Assembly: GCA_947494695.1 (NCBI GenBank)
Contig: CANLWB010000004.1
Location: 124,001-188,000, forward strand
Reading direction: 5' to 3'
From: an uncultured Flavobacteriaceae bacterium
Lineage (GTDB): Bacteria > Bacteroidota > Bacteroidia > Flavobacteriales > Flavobacteriaceae
DNA: 64,000 nucleotides
This document shows positions 26,599-36,519 of this stretch, one piece after another. How positions within the stretch are numbered: the first letter of the stretch is position 1; each line of letters opens with the position of its first letter. Under the pieces are notes generated by a model, which did not search any database, was not told where the DNA came from, and saw nothing but the letters and a program-made list of their open reading frames with translations. The translations under genes were made by a program, and so were the position numbers.

Positions 26599-27162
26599 AT
26601 GATTTTTAATTTGGGGGATCCGGTTCTCGTTATTGATGAGGACTTATCGGGAATAATAAAGAACATTTCAGAGCATATCATTTCAGTGGAAACTACAGAT
26701 GGGTTTTTATTGGACTTTAGACCGGATGAATTGGTTGTAAATAAATCAGATTATAGAGACACCGGTGCTTTATTTTCCGAAAAAAGTATTGGTGATATTG
26801 TTTCCGAAAAAGAGGAATCACCAAAAAGGAAGTGGCCAAAAGCCAGAGCAAAAGATAGGTACGAGCCCACAATGGAAGTCGACCTGCATATTGATAAACT
26901 GGTAAAGTCTCCTCGAGGTATGTCTAAATACGATATTTTAACTCTGCAACTCGATACCGCCAGAGGTCAATTAGATTTTGCCATTCGAAAGCGTATTCAA
27001 AAAATAGTTTTTATTCATGGCGTAGGAGAAGGTGTATTAAAGATCGAATTAGAATATTTATTCGGGCGCTACAATAACGTTAAATTCTACGATGCGAATT
27101 ACCAGAAATATGGATTAGGTGCTACCGAGGTTTATATTTACCAAAATATATCTGCTATTTAA
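26599..27162 (+). CDS. Smr/MutS2-type domain protein with DUF2027-like N-terminus
   Basis: A 187-residue protein. Residues 1-80 are a beta-rich segment like DUF2027 (GDPVLVIDEDLSGIIKNI). Residues about 100-187 are an Smr domain: EVDLHIDKLV, LDFAIRKRIQKIVFIHGVGEGVL, and GATEVYIYQ. Smr domains nick or cleave nucleic acid and in recent work act on RNA at stalled ribosomes; the HGxGxG loop is intact here. This resembles the short Bacteroidota Smr proteins. It converges with, and overlaps by 8 bases, the lipoprotein gene that follows. Confidence 0.85.
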   Translation: MIFNLGDPVLVIDEDLSGIIKNISEHIISVETTDGFLLDFRPDELVVNKSDYRDTGALFSEKSIGDIVSEKEESPKRKWPKARAKDRYEPTMEVDLHIDKLVKSPRGMSKYDILTLQLDTARGQLDFAIRKRIQKIVFIHGVGEGVLKIELEYLFGRYNNVKFYDANYQKYGLGATEVYIYQNISAI

Positions 27163-28093
27163 ATACAGTTTCTACGACAGTCGATTTTTTATCATTCGGT
27201 ATTTCAGAGTCATCTAAGAGACCAAAGTCAAAAACATCCAGGGAAATAAGCTTTAAGTCTACATTAGAAACTGTTAAGGAAACCTGGTACGTGTTGTAGA
27301 TTTTATGTTCTCTATATTTTGTGGCAGCTACTGTTGTAGCTACATCTGGATTTAAGTAGTCCGGACCAACATCGCTATTGGTTTCATCATTTTTAGGGTT
27401 TTGATCTTGCGTGTTATTTTCTTCATCTCTGGTAAGTACGTTGTCATTATCGTCGTCTGAATCTAAATAATCTGCTATATCATCATCGTCTGAGTTCTGA
27501 GCATCATCTAAATTCCCATCTTCGTTCGGGTCTGGGTTTTCATCTTTGGTCAATATATTATCTCCATCATCATCTTCGTCAAGATAATTGGGAACGCCAT
27601 CGCCATCCGTATCATCGTTTGTAAGATCTCCATTTCCGTCAATATCTTCTAATTCGGCCGGAACCCCATCGTTATCGTCTTTAATAAGTTCCGTTCTTAA
27701 TACAGCCGTTCCGTCTGTGCTTTCAACGTCATCTGTAATCACAATGTCAGATAAAGGAACATCATTACAGAACAGACCTTGTTTTGGTAACGTCTCGTTA
27801 CTGTAGGTTCTATATGTAAACGCATTTGTGGTGCTTAAGTCTATGTTTTGTTCACGTATGAAGTTGTCCTCTTCTTTAACATCAAGAACAGTATTGAGTG
27901 TAAGATTTGCGACCTGTAATGATAGGGATTCCGAGGGCGCATCTTTAGTTTTATAAAATACCAAACCAGACACCCCTTCACAAACAAAAAAGGTTTGTTC
28001 AAAATCTAATTCCACCGTGATAATATCACCATCATCGCAGGAGGACGTACTTATTAAACATGTCGATATAAAAACTAAAAATAATTTACGCAT
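27155..28093 (-). CDS. Lipoprotein with acidic calcium-type (thrombospondin-3-like) repeats
   Basis: A 312-residue protein starting MRKLFLVFISTCLISTSSCDD with a lipobox Cys at 19. Residues about 145-255 hold repeats of the DxDxDG type (DIDGNGDLTNDDTDGDGV, DEDDDGDNILTKDENPD, DSDDDNDNVLTRDEENN), which should bind several calcium ions. The rest is beta-rich. It should sit on the outer membrane, perhaps facing out. The adhesion or stabilising role is an inference from the repeats. Confidence 0.8.
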   Translation of the reverse strand: MRKLFLVFISTCLISTSSCDDGDIITVELDFEQTFFVCEGVSGLVFYKTKDAPSESLSLQVANLTLNTVLDVKEEDNFIREQNIDLSTTNAFTYRTYSNETLPKQGLFCNDVPLSDIVITDDVESTDGTAVLRTELIKDDNDGVPAELEDIDGNGDLTNDDTDGDGVPNYLDEDDDGDNILTKDENPDPNEDGNLDDAQNSDDDDIADYLDSDDDNDNVLTRDEENNTQDQNPKNDETNSDVGPDYLNPDVATTVAATKYREHKIYNTYQVSLTVSNVDLKLISLDVFDFGLLDDSEIPNDKKSTVVETVFK

Positions 28094-28239
28094 GGACTTC
28101 AGATTTTAAGGCAAAAATAATGGAATTGTTATTTATAACGTAGTTTATCAATAATAATTTTATTTGAAGTATTTTTGAATCGCAAAAGTTTGTTAAACCA
28201 CCTAGCACCTCCCAAGTGTTAGTATTAAAGGCCTGTTTT

Positions 28240-29379
28240 ATGAAGCACGTATATTTTGACAATGCGGCAACGACTCAAATAAAAGATGAGGTAATCCAAG
28301 TTGTTTCTGCCACAATGAAAGGCTATTATGGGAATGCGTCATCGTCTCATAGTTTTGGAAGGTCTTCTAAAGCATTAATTGAGCAATCCAGGAAAAACAT
28401 TGCGCAACATCTCAACGTGTCTGCTGGAGAAATTGTATTTACGTCGGGGGGAACCGAAGCCGATAATTTGGTACTAAGAAGCGCTGTTCGAGATTTAGAA
28501 GTTACTCATATTGTAACGTCTAAAATAGAGCATCATGCCGTTTTACATACCATTGAGCAACTGGAAAAGGAATATAACATTCAAGTGAGTTATGTGAATT
28601 TGGAATCAAATGGTGATATTGATTATTCACACTTAAAAACGTTATTACAAACTGAGTATAAGACATTAGTAAGTTTAATACATATTAATAACGAAATTGG
28701 AAACATCTTAGACATTAAGCGTATTTCGGATTTGTGTAAAGCTAATCATGCGTTGTTTCATAGTGATGCGGTTCAGTCTGTCGGTCATTATAATTTAGAT
28801 TTACAAGATATTAAGGTTGATTTTTTAGCAGCGAGTGCGCATAAGTTTCATGGGCCAAAAGGTGTAGGGTTTGCTTTTATTCGTAAGAATACCGGGTTAC
28901 AACCCTTAATTTTTGGAGGAGATCAGGAGCGTGGACTTCGAGCAGGAACAGAGAGTGTACATAATATTGTGGGGATGGAGGAAGCCTTGAAATTAGCTTG
29001 CGATGCTATGGATGAAGACACGGCTTATATTAAAGGCATTAAGGAATACTTTATAGATCGGATATCAAAAGATATTCCAGGTGTTACTTTTAACGGGAAC
29101 TCGGGCGATTTTAATAAAAGCACGTATACACTTGTTAATGCTTGTTTACCAGTAGCTCCGGAGAAGGCAGCTATGCTATTATTTCAATTAGATTTAAAGG
29201 GCATTGCATGTTCTAAAGGAAGTGCTTGCCAAAGTGGTAGTGCTCAAAAGTCACATGTTTTAACAGCCATTTTGAACGATACCGATTTGCAAAAACCTTC
29301 TCTACGATTTTCTTTCAGTATTTATAATACCAAAGAAGAGATCGATTATCTTATTGGTGTTTTAAAAGAATTTGTTTAA
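28240..29379 (+). CDS. Cysteine desulfurase family protein (NifS/IscS-like)
   Basis: About 379 residues from ATG 28240; an upstream in-frame ATG would add eight residues not found in the family. It opens with VYFDNAATTQ, and has TSGGTEADN, the PLP lysine in SAHKFHGPKGVGF, and the sulfur-bearing cysteine in the loop CSKGSACQSGS. It is predicted to mobilise sulfur from cysteine for Fe-S clusters or thiolation. No suf or isc partner is adjacent, so the pathway is open. It converges with a TonB receptor gene, sharing four bases at the 3' ends. Confidence 0.9.
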   Translation: MKHVYFDNAATTQIKDEVIQVVSATMKGYYGNASSSHSFGRSSKALIEQSRKNIAQHLNVSAGEIVFTSGGTEADNLVLRSAVRDLEVTHIVTSKIEHHAVLHTIEQLEKEYNIQVSYVNLESNGDIDYSHLKTLLQTEYKTLVSLIHINNEIGNILDIKRISDLCKANHALFHSDAVQSVGHYNLDLQDIKVDFLAASAHKFHGPKGVGFAFIRKNTGLQPLIFGGDQERGLRAGTESVHNIVGMEEALKLACDAMDEDTAYIKGIKEYFIDRISKDIPGVTFNGNSGDFNKSTYTLVNACLPVAPEKAAMLLFQLDLKGIACSKGSACQSGSAQKSHVLTAILNDTDLQKPSLRFSFSIYNTKEEIDYLIGVLKEFV

Positions 29380-31838
29380 AACTTCATGGTTGTTCTCACA
29401 TTAAAAACGCGAGGAGTTAAATAGTTTGGAATGGCGAACTGACGCTTGCTGTAAACATCTCTTACCCAGGTATTGGTGATGGAGTTTTGTACGTCGAACA
29501 TGTTATAAATTTCAAATCCGAACGACAGTTCTTTAAAAGGTTTTTTCCAACCACTATTAAATTGTTTTTTTTCATCAACAAGTACAAACTGTAAACCTAA
29601 ATCGGCTCGTTTGTAGTCTGGTAATCTGTTTTGGTACTCATAGGGATCAGCATAGCTTGGAGAACCTCCGGGCAGTCCGGTATTATATACCAGATTTAGA
29701 TACATCTTCATGCTTGGTACATTAGGCACGTAATCTTGGAATAACGCTGCAAATTTCAAGCGTTGGTCTGTTGGTCTAGAGATATAACCTCTATTATCTA
29801 TATTCTCTTCGGTTTTTAAGTATCCAAAACTAAACCAGGACTCCGTTCCGGGCACAAATTCTCCATTTAAACGCATGTCTAAACCATAAGCGTAGGCTTC
29901 TGCATTATTCATGGCTCTGTAACGAATACGAACGTTTTCTAAAGTATAGGGATTAACGTCGGTAAGCTTTTTATAATAAGCCTCTGTTGTTAATTTAAAT
30001 GGTCTGTCCCACATTTGAAAGCTATAGTCGTTACCAAGTACCACATGAATGGACTGTTGCGCTTTTACATTGGGTTGTACAACACCGTTAGCATCGCGAA
30101 GCTCCCTGTAAAATGGAGGCTGATAATATAGTCCGCCCGCTAATCTGAAAAGCATATCTTTTTCCCAATCGGGTTTAATAGCCACTTGCGCTCTCGGGCT
30201 AAACACAGTTTGATTTGATGATTCAATAGCTGTTCCTTTTACACTCCAGTTATGCGCACGCACTCCGGCGTTATACCAAACATCGGCAGTTCCCAGGTTA
30301 GCGCGTTTGCTCCATTGTGCATAGGCCTGAAACCTGTTTATTTGGGTTTCGTTAGTGGCTCTTACATTTTCAAACGCCTCAAGTGGTCCACTAAAAGGGA
30401 CATAAGGTTGCTCGTTTGGGGCTACTGTTCTTGGTGGTCTTATAGAGAACCCGGCAGAGTCAATAACCTCCCATTCAACCAAACGATCGCGAATATCTTC
30501 ATTGGTATATTTTACCGACCATTCTATTCTATTTTCGTCGATCTTAAAATCACCTTTGTGTTCAATATTTGTGATTAAAGCGTCCAGGTCGTTTCTACCA
30601 TGGTTAAGTTGACTGCCTATACCTTGGCTAAATTCAACTTCTCCCAGGCCTTCTTCACCAATGTTTGTATTCACCTCACCCAAACGATACTGAGCAAGGA
30701 TATCAAAATATTCTTCTTCCGTGGTATGGTAGGTTGAAGCAATAAGTTTTAATGTTAAATTGTCTTTGGCAAAGTAGGTGCCTTTAAACGCTCCAAAATA
30801 CGTTTGATATTGGTCTTTTTCCTGTCCTTGATAAAATACTAACAAAGCAATGGGGTCGGCTAGCGTTCCAAAGTTTGTTTGTCTTGTTTGCGGTTCGTAG
30901 TTGTATCGGTTAATCGAGGCATTTCCTAAAAAACTCAAATGAAATTTGTTTGATACTTTATAGGTTAAATACGTCTGAGCGTCTGCAAATGTTGGATTAA
31001 AGTTTGTTTCTGTTTCCTTTGCATTAACCAATAGGCTATTGTCACGATAACGAATACCCGTAATGCTTGTGAATTTAGAATTTTTGCTAATAGATTCAAC
31101 TGAAACACTTCCACCAAGCAAGCTCAAATCTGCATTAGCCTCAAATTGATGTGGTATTTTGTAGGTAATGTCTAAAACCGAAGATAATTTGTCCCCGTAT
31201 TTTGCCTGAAATCCTCCAGCAGAAAAGTCCACATTTTGCACCAAATTGGTATTTACAAAACTAAGTCCTTCTTGTTGTCCAGAACGAATTAAAAAAGGAC
31301 GGTACACTTCAACATCATTAACATATACTAGGTTTTCATCGTAATTGCCACCTCTAACCGAGTATTGCGTACTTAATTCATTATTATTACTTACTCCTGG
31401 TAGGGTTAATAGTAGATTTTCAACTCCGGCATTAGCACCCGGGATTTTTCTAATAGTTTCTGGTTTTAAGGTCACAATACCTTCAACCTCTTTTCGCCTG
31501 TTATTCGTAATGGTAACCGTTGAGATTTGTTCTATGGCGGCGTTCATTACCGGATTGAATTCATAGTCTTCACCAGTTTTCAACCTAAATGTACTGAGAA
31601 CCTTTTTAAACGCTAAATGCGAAAATTCCACCGTAACATCAGTATTTGCAGGAATGTCTATGGTGTAAAATCCGTTGGAATTGGTTGTGGTTCCACCTGT
31701 TGAGGTCTTAATATTTACTTTTTCAATGGGTTGGTTGCTTTCATCTAAAATAACCCCTTTTATGGTTGCTGTTTGAGAATAGCCGACGCTAATTATTAAA
31801 AAAAATAGTAAAGAGGCTGATAAAAGTTTTGTTTTCAA
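29376..31838 (-). CDS. TonB-dependent receptor with carboxypeptidase-like N-terminal domain
   Basis: An 820-residue outer-membrane protein. It has a signal peptide (KLLSASLLFFLIISVGYSQ), an Ig-like CarboxypepD_reg/SusC-type extension (about 22-105), a plug (about 110-240: GVENLLLTLPGVSNNNELSTQYSVRGGNYDENLVYVND), and a beta-barrel ending RVFNVRTTMKF. It is 13 bases downstream of the M23 peptidase gene and probably co-transcribed. No SusD partner is present, so it is not a standard polysaccharide locus; the substrate is unknown. Confidence 0.9.
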   Translation of the reverse strand: MKTKLLSASLLFFLIISVGYSQTATIKGVILDESNQPIEKVNIKTSTGGTTTNSNGFYTIDIPANTDVTVEFSHLAFKKVLSTFRLKTGEDYEFNPVMNAAIEQISTVTITNNRRKEVEGIVTLKPETIRKIPGANAGVENLLLTLPGVSNNNELSTQYSVRGGNYDENLVYVNDVEVYRPFLIRSGQQEGLSFVNTNLVQNVDFSAGGFQAKYGDKLSSVLDITYKIPHQFEANADLSLLGGSVSVESISKNSKFTSITGIRYRDNSLLVNAKETETNFNPTFADAQTYLTYKVSNKFHLSFLGNASINRYNYEPQTRQTNFGTLADPIALLVFYQGQEKDQYQTYFGAFKGTYFAKDNLTLKLIASTYHTTEEEYFDILAQYRLGEVNTNIGEEGLGEVEFSQGIGSQLNHGRNDLDALITNIEHKGDFKIDENRIEWSVKYTNEDIRDRLVEWEVIDSAGFSIRPPRTVAPNEQPYVPFSGPLEAFENVRATNETQINRFQAYAQWSKRANLGTADVWYNAGVRAHNWSVKGTAIESSNQTVFSPRAQVAIKPDWEKDMLFRLAGGLYYQPPFYRELRDANGVVQPNVKAQQSIHVVLGNDYSFQMWDRPFKLTTEAYYKKLTDVNPYTLENVRIRYRAMNNAEAYAYGLDMRLNGEFVPGTESWFSFGYLKTEENIDNRGYISRPTDQRLKFAALFQDYVPNVPSMKMYLNLVYNTGLPGGSPSYADPYEYQNRLPDYKRADLGLQFVLVDEKKQFNSGWKKPFKELSFGFEIYNMFDVQNSITNTWVRDVYSKRQFAIPNYLTPRVFNVRTTMKF

Positions 31839-31851
31839 AAGTGTTTATAAT

Positions 31852-33537
31852 TTATTTTCGATAAAATAACGCTTCAAAAATAGTATTATTTCCTACTTTA
31901 TCGGTAACAATTACTTTTAAATTGTTTTTGGTGTCTGTTACAATGCCATCATTAAAATCGTGAGTCAGCATATTTTTTTTATAATCGTACTCCATGAGTA
32001 TCCATTTACCATTCACTGTAGCTCGGTATTTAGAAATTCCAGTCTCCTCATCTTCAATTTTAATTTTTAAGTAACGGTATTTACTAATCCATTGGCCTTC
32101 TTTAAAGTTCTCAGGAGAAATACTTGGTTTTATAGTATCTGTGGCAAGGCCAAAAGTACCTAATGCCTTGGTTCGACCAATTAAAAAACTATCCTTTTTT
32201 TTGGTTGGTATATAATACGGTGTTTTTTTGCGTCCAGCTAGACGTGCAATATACAGCTTGGATTTGTCTTCACCGGAATAGGCACTAACATCATAGCTTA
32301 TATTGAACCTCTTCTTAGCTGGAATAACATTTTTATGTAAGAACAAAGTGTCTCCTTTAACTTCAAAATTAATATGAAAATCATCATAAAAGGTGTGTTT
32401 TTCGAAGTCAACGGATATCTTACCTTCTTTAAGATTCGTTACCTTTTTAGCTTTTATGAGGTATGGTGTGGGTTCCTTTTCTTTAGGTTTACCAATACTC
32501 TTTTTATCACCCTTTATATGGATGGTAACCCAGGCGTCATTGCCTTTGAAATCCGATACTCTAATTTTATACACAGAATACGTGCTGTCTTTAATAGATA
32601 AGTAACCATTCTTTATGATTGACTTATATAAACTTAAAGGGTTATTTTTCTTATATAGTTTTTGAATGCGTTTTCTTTTTGTGGTGTAGTGTTCGTAATC
32701 GATGAGCTGATTAATATGTTTTGTTTCATTAAATGCGAACCTACCAAAATCCAGTTCAAAGTTTCTTTTTCCGTTAAAAAAGGTTTGAATGTTATAGACA
32801 CCATTGGTATTAGCCGCTAAGTCCTGTCTGTCTATGGTTTCAACACCAAATCCAATAGTGCCATATGCCTTGATGTTCTTTATGGTATAGTCGCCATTTT
32901 TAAGAGGAATGAGTTGCAATTTTTGCTTGGTATTGGATTTGTTTATATAGGAATTATCGTCAAGCGGATATGCATACACCGACTTAATTAACGGCAGTGT
33001 AGAATCTTTTATATCGAAACCAAAAAGCATCGGATTGATAGGGCGTTCTTCTTTGTCCCGAATTTCATAGTGTAAATGCGGACCTCCCGATCCGCCAGAA
33101 TTTCCACTGTAGGCAACAAGATCATTCTGAGCCACGGGCAAGGTTTTAGCAGTGGGGAAGAGTTCAATTTCGTACGACTCCTTTTCGTATTGATGTTTTT
33201 TAATATAAGCCTCAATTTCTGGAGCGAATTTTTGAAGATGTGCGTATACAGTAGTATAGCCGTTAGGGTGTGTTATGTATAAAGCTTTTCCATATCCAAA
33301 GTGAGACACTTTAATTCGGCTTACAAAGCCACTGGCAGAAGCTTTTACTTTTAACCCCCTTCGTTGTTGGGTTTTTATGTCTAAACCCGAATGAAAATGA
33401 TTAGACCGCAATTCTGCAAAGGTACCAGATAATATGAGTGGAATCTCTAAAGGATTGCTAAAGTAGTCTTGGGGATAGGTGTTTTGCGCATTTATAAAAA
33501 ATGTAGCTAAGAAGAAAAGCGATAGTAATATTCTCAT
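31852..33537 (-). CDS. M23 family metallopeptidase (LytM-like, exported)
   Basis: A 561-residue protein with a signal peptide (RILLSLFFLATFFINAQ). Residues about 25-180 hold the peptidase: SNHFHSGLDI supplies the first His and Asp zinc ligands and GGPHLHYEIRD the HxH pair, so it looks active on peptidoglycan cross-links. A long beta-rich C-terminal part (about 190-561) without a recognised name may bind cell-wall material. It opens an operon with the TonB receptor. Divergent to it lies the zapA division operon. Confidence 0.88.
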   Translation of the reverse strand: MRILLSLFFLATFFINAQNTYPQDYFSNPLEIPLILSGTFAELRSNHFHSGLDIKTQQRRGLKVKASASGFVSRIKVSHFGYGKALYITHPNGYTTVYAHLQKFAPEIEAYIKKHQYEKESYEIELFPTAKTLPVAQNDLVAYSGNSGGSGGPHLHYEIRDKEERPINPMLFGFDIKDSTLPLIKSVYAYPLDDNSYINKSNTKQKLQLIPLKNGDYTIKNIKAYGTIGFGVETIDRQDLAANTNGVYNIQTFFNGKRNFELDFGRFAFNETKHINQLIDYEHYTTKRKRIQKLYKKNNPLSLYKSIIKNGYLSIKDSTYSVYKIRVSDFKGNDAWVTIHIKGDKKSIGKPKEKEPTPYLIKAKKVTNLKEGKISVDFEKHTFYDDFHINFEVKGDTLFLHKNVIPAKKRFNISYDVSAYSGEDKSKLYIARLAGRKKTPYYIPTKKKDSFLIGRTKALGTFGLATDTIKPSISPENFKEGQWISKYRYLKIKIEDEETGISKYRATVNGKWILMEYDYKKNMLTHDFNDGIVTDTKNNLKVIVTDKVGNNTIFEALFYRK

Positions 33538-33670
33538 AGAAAAGTGTTCTGGCTAAAATATTAATTTGAAATGAATATGCAAAGCATAAAACAATTTTCG
33601 GGTCATTATTCATGTTATCATTTTGATAGTGAGCATAATTAATTAGAATTTAAATTTTATAGGAAAACAA

Positions 33671-33701
33671 TTGTTATTTACCCCAAGGAATCTTAACTTT
33701 G
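33671..33701 (+). promoter_or_regulatory. Promoter of the zapA operon
   Basis: TTG at 33671-33673 and TAACTTTG at 33694-33701 are separated by 20 bases, a close fit to the Bacteroidota -33/-7 pair. Transcription would start about 20 bases before the ATG at 33726. It could also drive the 6S-like RNA by read-through. Confidence 0.7.
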
Positions 33702-33725
33702 TAATGTAAGTATTGAATTTTGTAA

Positions 33726-34016
33726 ATGAGTAATATTGAAGATATTGTAGATTCTTTAGAAAACAAAATTAGTAAGGTATTACACAAATTGGAGCTTTTA
33801 AAACTTGCTAATTCTAAATTAAATGAAGAATTAGAAATTTCGAAAAGAGAAATTCAAAGCCAAAAACTGGTTTTAGCAGGTTGGGAAGAAAAATATGAGG
33901 CTTTAAGAATTGCAAATTCAATGCTTGGTAGTGACGACAATAAAAGAGAAACTAAGCTTAAAATAAATGCATTAATACGAGAGATTGATCACTGTATTGC
34001 TCAACTCGCTGAATAA
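33726..34016 (+). CDS. Small coiled-coil protein upstream of zapA
   Basis: A 96-residue protein, helical throughout, with heptad patterns over about residues 5-60 (KISKVLHKLELLKLANSKLNEELEI). Its stop overlaps the zapA start by one base. The context suggests a cell-division accessory, perhaps working with ZapA like ZapB in other bacteria; I cannot identify it by family. Confidence 0.7.
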   Translation: MSNIEDIVDSLENKISKVLHKLELLKLANSKLNEELEISKREIQSQKLVLAGWEEKYEALRIANSMLGSDDNKRETKLKINALIREIDHCIAQLAE

Positions 34017-34324
34017 TGCAACATAATTTAATGTCTGAAAAGCTTAAAATAAAGCTATCCATAGCGAATAGAGTTTATCCGTTAACAATCGAGCCCTCTC
34101 AAGAAGAAGGATTACGAAGAGCGGCTAAGAATATTGAAGCTATGATTCAGCAATTTGAGCAAAGTTATTCTGTTAGAGACAAACAAGACGTGTTAGCCAT
34201 GTGTGCTTTACAATTTGCGTCTCAAGAAGAACAGAAATCTATTGATAAAGAGAATGTTAATAAACATGTAGAAGGGAAACTAAGTGCTCTCGACGATTTG
34301 TTACATTCTTATTTGAACTCTTAA
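34016..34324 (+). CDS. zapA: Cell division protein ZapA
   Basis: A 102-residue (97 from the second ATG at 34031) homologue of ZapA, which binds FtsZ and bundles its filaments at the septum. LKIKLSIANRVYPLTIEPSQEEGLRRAAKNIEAMI is the family's N-terminal part, followed by a coiled coil. It overlaps the coiled-coil gene by one base. The order coiled coil - zapA - 6S RNA - rny is typical of flavobacteria. Confidence 0.9.
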   Translation: MQHNLMSEKLKIKLSIANRVYPLTIEPSQEEGLRRAAKNIEAMIQQFEQSYSVRDKQDVLAMCALQFASQEEQKSIDKENVNKHVEGKLSALDDLLHSYLNS

Positions 34325-34354
34325 ACGTTCTTTAAAATAAACTAAAAAGTTACT

Positions 34355-34520
34355 GCCTGCATTGGTTATTTTTTTTGATAAACTCAACGTTAATTCTTTA
34401 AAAAGGGTGAGTTTAAGTTGTAAAAGCATGCTGCCTTGAGCAGACCCTTGATCAGCTTGTTAGCCCTAAACTTGTTTTTAAGGAGTTTATACAAAACTTT
34501 ATACTGGTGCGGGCTTTTTT
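34355..34520 (+). ncRNA. ssrS: 6S-like RNA (6S-Flavo type), predicted
   Basis: Between zapA and rny lies a stretch that can fold as a long rod. The outer closing stem pairs GCCTGCATTGG (34355-34365) with CTGGTGCGGGC (34504-34514): 11 bp including some G-U, followed by a T-run. Inside is a perfect hairpin TAAACTCA / TGAGTTTA (34379-34386 with 34408-34415), and CTGC/GCAG pairing near 34431. 6S RNA binds the RNA polymerase holoenzyme and lies between zapA and rny in flavobacteria; exact ends need an Rfam search. Confidence rests on position plus the long closing stem. Confidence 0.75.
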
Positions 34521-34544
34521 ATATATTCTAACTAACTATTAACG

Positions 34545-36119
34545 ATGGACAACTCAATTATATTTGCAGTAGGGGGTGCTGTTTTAGGCCTTATAATAGG
34601 TTTTATTGTAGCCAAGATGTTTGAAAAAAATAATGCTTCCAAACTTGTTAAAGAAGCAAAAAAGAATGCCGATTTAATATTCAAAGAGGCAAAAAGCGAA
34701 GGAGAACGACTAAAAAAAGACAAGATTCTTCAGGCCAAAGAAAAGTTCATAGAACTTAAATCAGAACATGAAAAAGTAATTTTATCGCGAGATAAGAAAA
34801 TGGCAGAGGCAGAAAAGCGTACGCGTGATAAGGAGTCTCAAATATCGAATGAGCTTTCTAAAGGTAAAAAACTTAATGAAAGTTTAGAAAGTAAAATAAA
34901 AGATTACAATCATAGGCTTGATGTTATTGAAAAGAAACAGGAAGCCATAGATAAGCTTCATAAGAATCAAGTGCAACAGCTAGAAGTCATTTCTAGTCTT
35001 TCTGCCGAAGAAGCAAAAGAACAATTAATAGAATCTCTAAAAGGAGAGGCTAAGAATGATGCTATGGCATTTATTCAAAGTTCTTTGGAAGAAGCTAAGC
35101 TAACGGTAGAGCAGGAATCCAAGAAAATTATTATAAATACCATTCAGCGGATAGGAACAGAAGAAGCTGTTGATAATTGCGTATCTGTATTTAATATCGA
35201 ATCTGATGATGTTAAAGGACGAATTATTGGACGAGAAGGTAGAAATATTAGAGCTATTGAAGCGGCAACCGGGGTAGAGATTATTGTAGACGATACACCA
35301 GAGGCTATTATCTTATCTTGTTTTGACTCTGTTAGAAGGGAAATTGCACGTTTATCATTACATAAGTTGGTGACAGATGGAAGAATTCATCCTGCACGAG
35401 TAGAAGAGATTGTAAAGAAAACCAAAAAACAAATAGAACAGGAAATTATTGAGGTAGGGAAGCGTACTGTAATCGACCTTGGAATTCATAACTTACATCC
35501 TGAGCTTATTAAAATGGTAGGACGTATGAAGTATCGCTCTTCTTATGGGCAAAACCTATTGCAACACTCTCGTGAGGTAGCCAAACTTTGTGGTGTTATG
35601 GCTGCAGAATTAGGATTAAATCCAAAACTGGCAAAACGTGCTGGTTTGTTACACGATATTGGTAAAGTACCTGATGCAGAAACAGATATTGAAACACCAC
35701 ATGCCATTCTTGGAATGCAATGGGCCGAAAAACACGGAGAGAAGAAAGATGTATGCAATGCCATAGGAGCCCACCATGATGAAATTGAAATGAAATCACT
35801 TTTAGCTCCAATAGTCCAGGTTTGTGATGCTATTTCAGGAGCACGCCCAGGAGCACGTCGTCAGGTTCTTGATAGCTATATTCAGCGTTTAAAGGATATG
35901 GAAGATATTGCTTTTGGCTTTACAGGTGTTAAGAAAGCTTATGCCATTCAGGCCGGTAGAGAACTGCGGGTTATTGTTGAAAGTGAAAAAGTAGACGATC
36001 AAAAAGCAGCGGATTTGTCATTTAGTATCTCGCAAAAGATTCAAACAGATATGACCTATCCTGGACAGGTGAAAGTAACGGTAATTAGGGAAACCAGAGC
36101 CGTTAACATTGCCAAGTAA
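34545..36119 (+). CDS. rny: Ribonuclease Y
   Basis: A 524-residue membrane-anchored endoribonuclease that starts mRNA decay. Order: an N-terminal transmembrane helix (about 5-24), a long coiled coil (about 28-165), a KH RNA-binding domain ([15 protein letters not shown] near 228-242), and an HD domain with the metal-binding HD pair in [11 protein letters not shown] near 363-373. The length is standard for RNase Y. It lies downstream of the 6S-like RNA and is terminated by a hairpin. Confidence 0.95.
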   Translation: MDNSIIFAVGGAVLGLIIGFIVAKMFEKNNASKLVKEAKKNADLIFKEAKSEGERLKKDKILQAKEKFIELKSEHEKVILSRDKKMAEAEKRTRDKESQISNELSKGKKLNESLESKIKDYNHRLDVIEKKQEAIDKLHKNQVQQLEVISSLSAEEAKEQLIESLKGEAKNDAMAFIQSSLEEAKLTVEQESKKIIINTIQRIGTEEAVDNCVSVFNIESDDVKGRIIGREGRNIRAIEAATGVEIIVDDTPEAIILSCFDSVRREIARLSLHKLVTDGRIHPARVEEIVKKTKKQIEQEIIEVGKRTVIDLGIHNLHPELIKMVGRMKYRSSYGQNLLQHSREVAKLCGVMAAELGLNPKLAKRAGLLHDIGKVPDAETDIETPHAILGMQWAEKHGEKKDVCNAIGAHHDEIEMKSLLAPIVQVCDAISGARPGARRQVLDSYIQRLKDMEDIAFGFTGVKKAYAIQAGRELRVIVESEKVDDQKAADLSFSISQKIQTDMTYPGQVKVTVIRETRAVNIAK

Positions 36120-36187
36120 TATAGTCTGGAGTTTGCATTACATATGATTTAGACCAGGACAGGAACTCTATAAAGAAAAAATAAAAA

Positions 36188-36213
36188 AATTCGGCATTGG
36201 CCGGATTTTTTTA
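36188..36213 (+). terminator. Terminator of rny
   Basis: ATTCGGC-attg-GCCGGAT, one G-U pair, followed by a T-run. Confidence 0.8.
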
Positions 36214-36260
36214 TTTAGGGATGTTGGAGGTGGAGTGGTGTGCGGTAGGTAGTATGTATC

Positions 36261-36379
36261 AAGTATCAAGTATTAAGTATCAAGTATTAAGTATCAAGTA
36301 TTAAGTATTAAGTATTAAGTATTAAGTATTAAGTATTAGGTATCAAGTATTAAGTACCAAACTCCAAATATCAAATTCC
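36261..36379. repeat. Heptanucleotide repeat array AAGTATY, 17 units
   Basis: Seventeen 7-bp units lie head to tail between the convergent rny and xerD genes: alternating AAGTATC and AAGTATT, then a run of six AAGTATT, then degenerate units (AGGTATC, AAGTATT, AAGTACC, AAACTCC, AAATATC, AAATTCC). The phase is exact. Related degenerate units occur at 45726-45797. No gene is seen in the rest of this 400-base gap. Confidence 0.85.
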
Positions 36380-36519
36380 AGTTTTCGGTCTTCACACTTT
36401 GAGCTTCAGTCTTTCGAACAAAAGTCAAATTTCAAATTCGAAAAACGAGGCCTTCATTAAATTCAAACCTTTGCTTTGCAAACTTCTGGCTGCCAACATC
36501 ATATGTCAAATCTAAAAAC

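Noticed and set aside
36261-36379. Possible CRISPR array
   Set aside because: The units are 7 bases with no spacers, and no cas genes are near.
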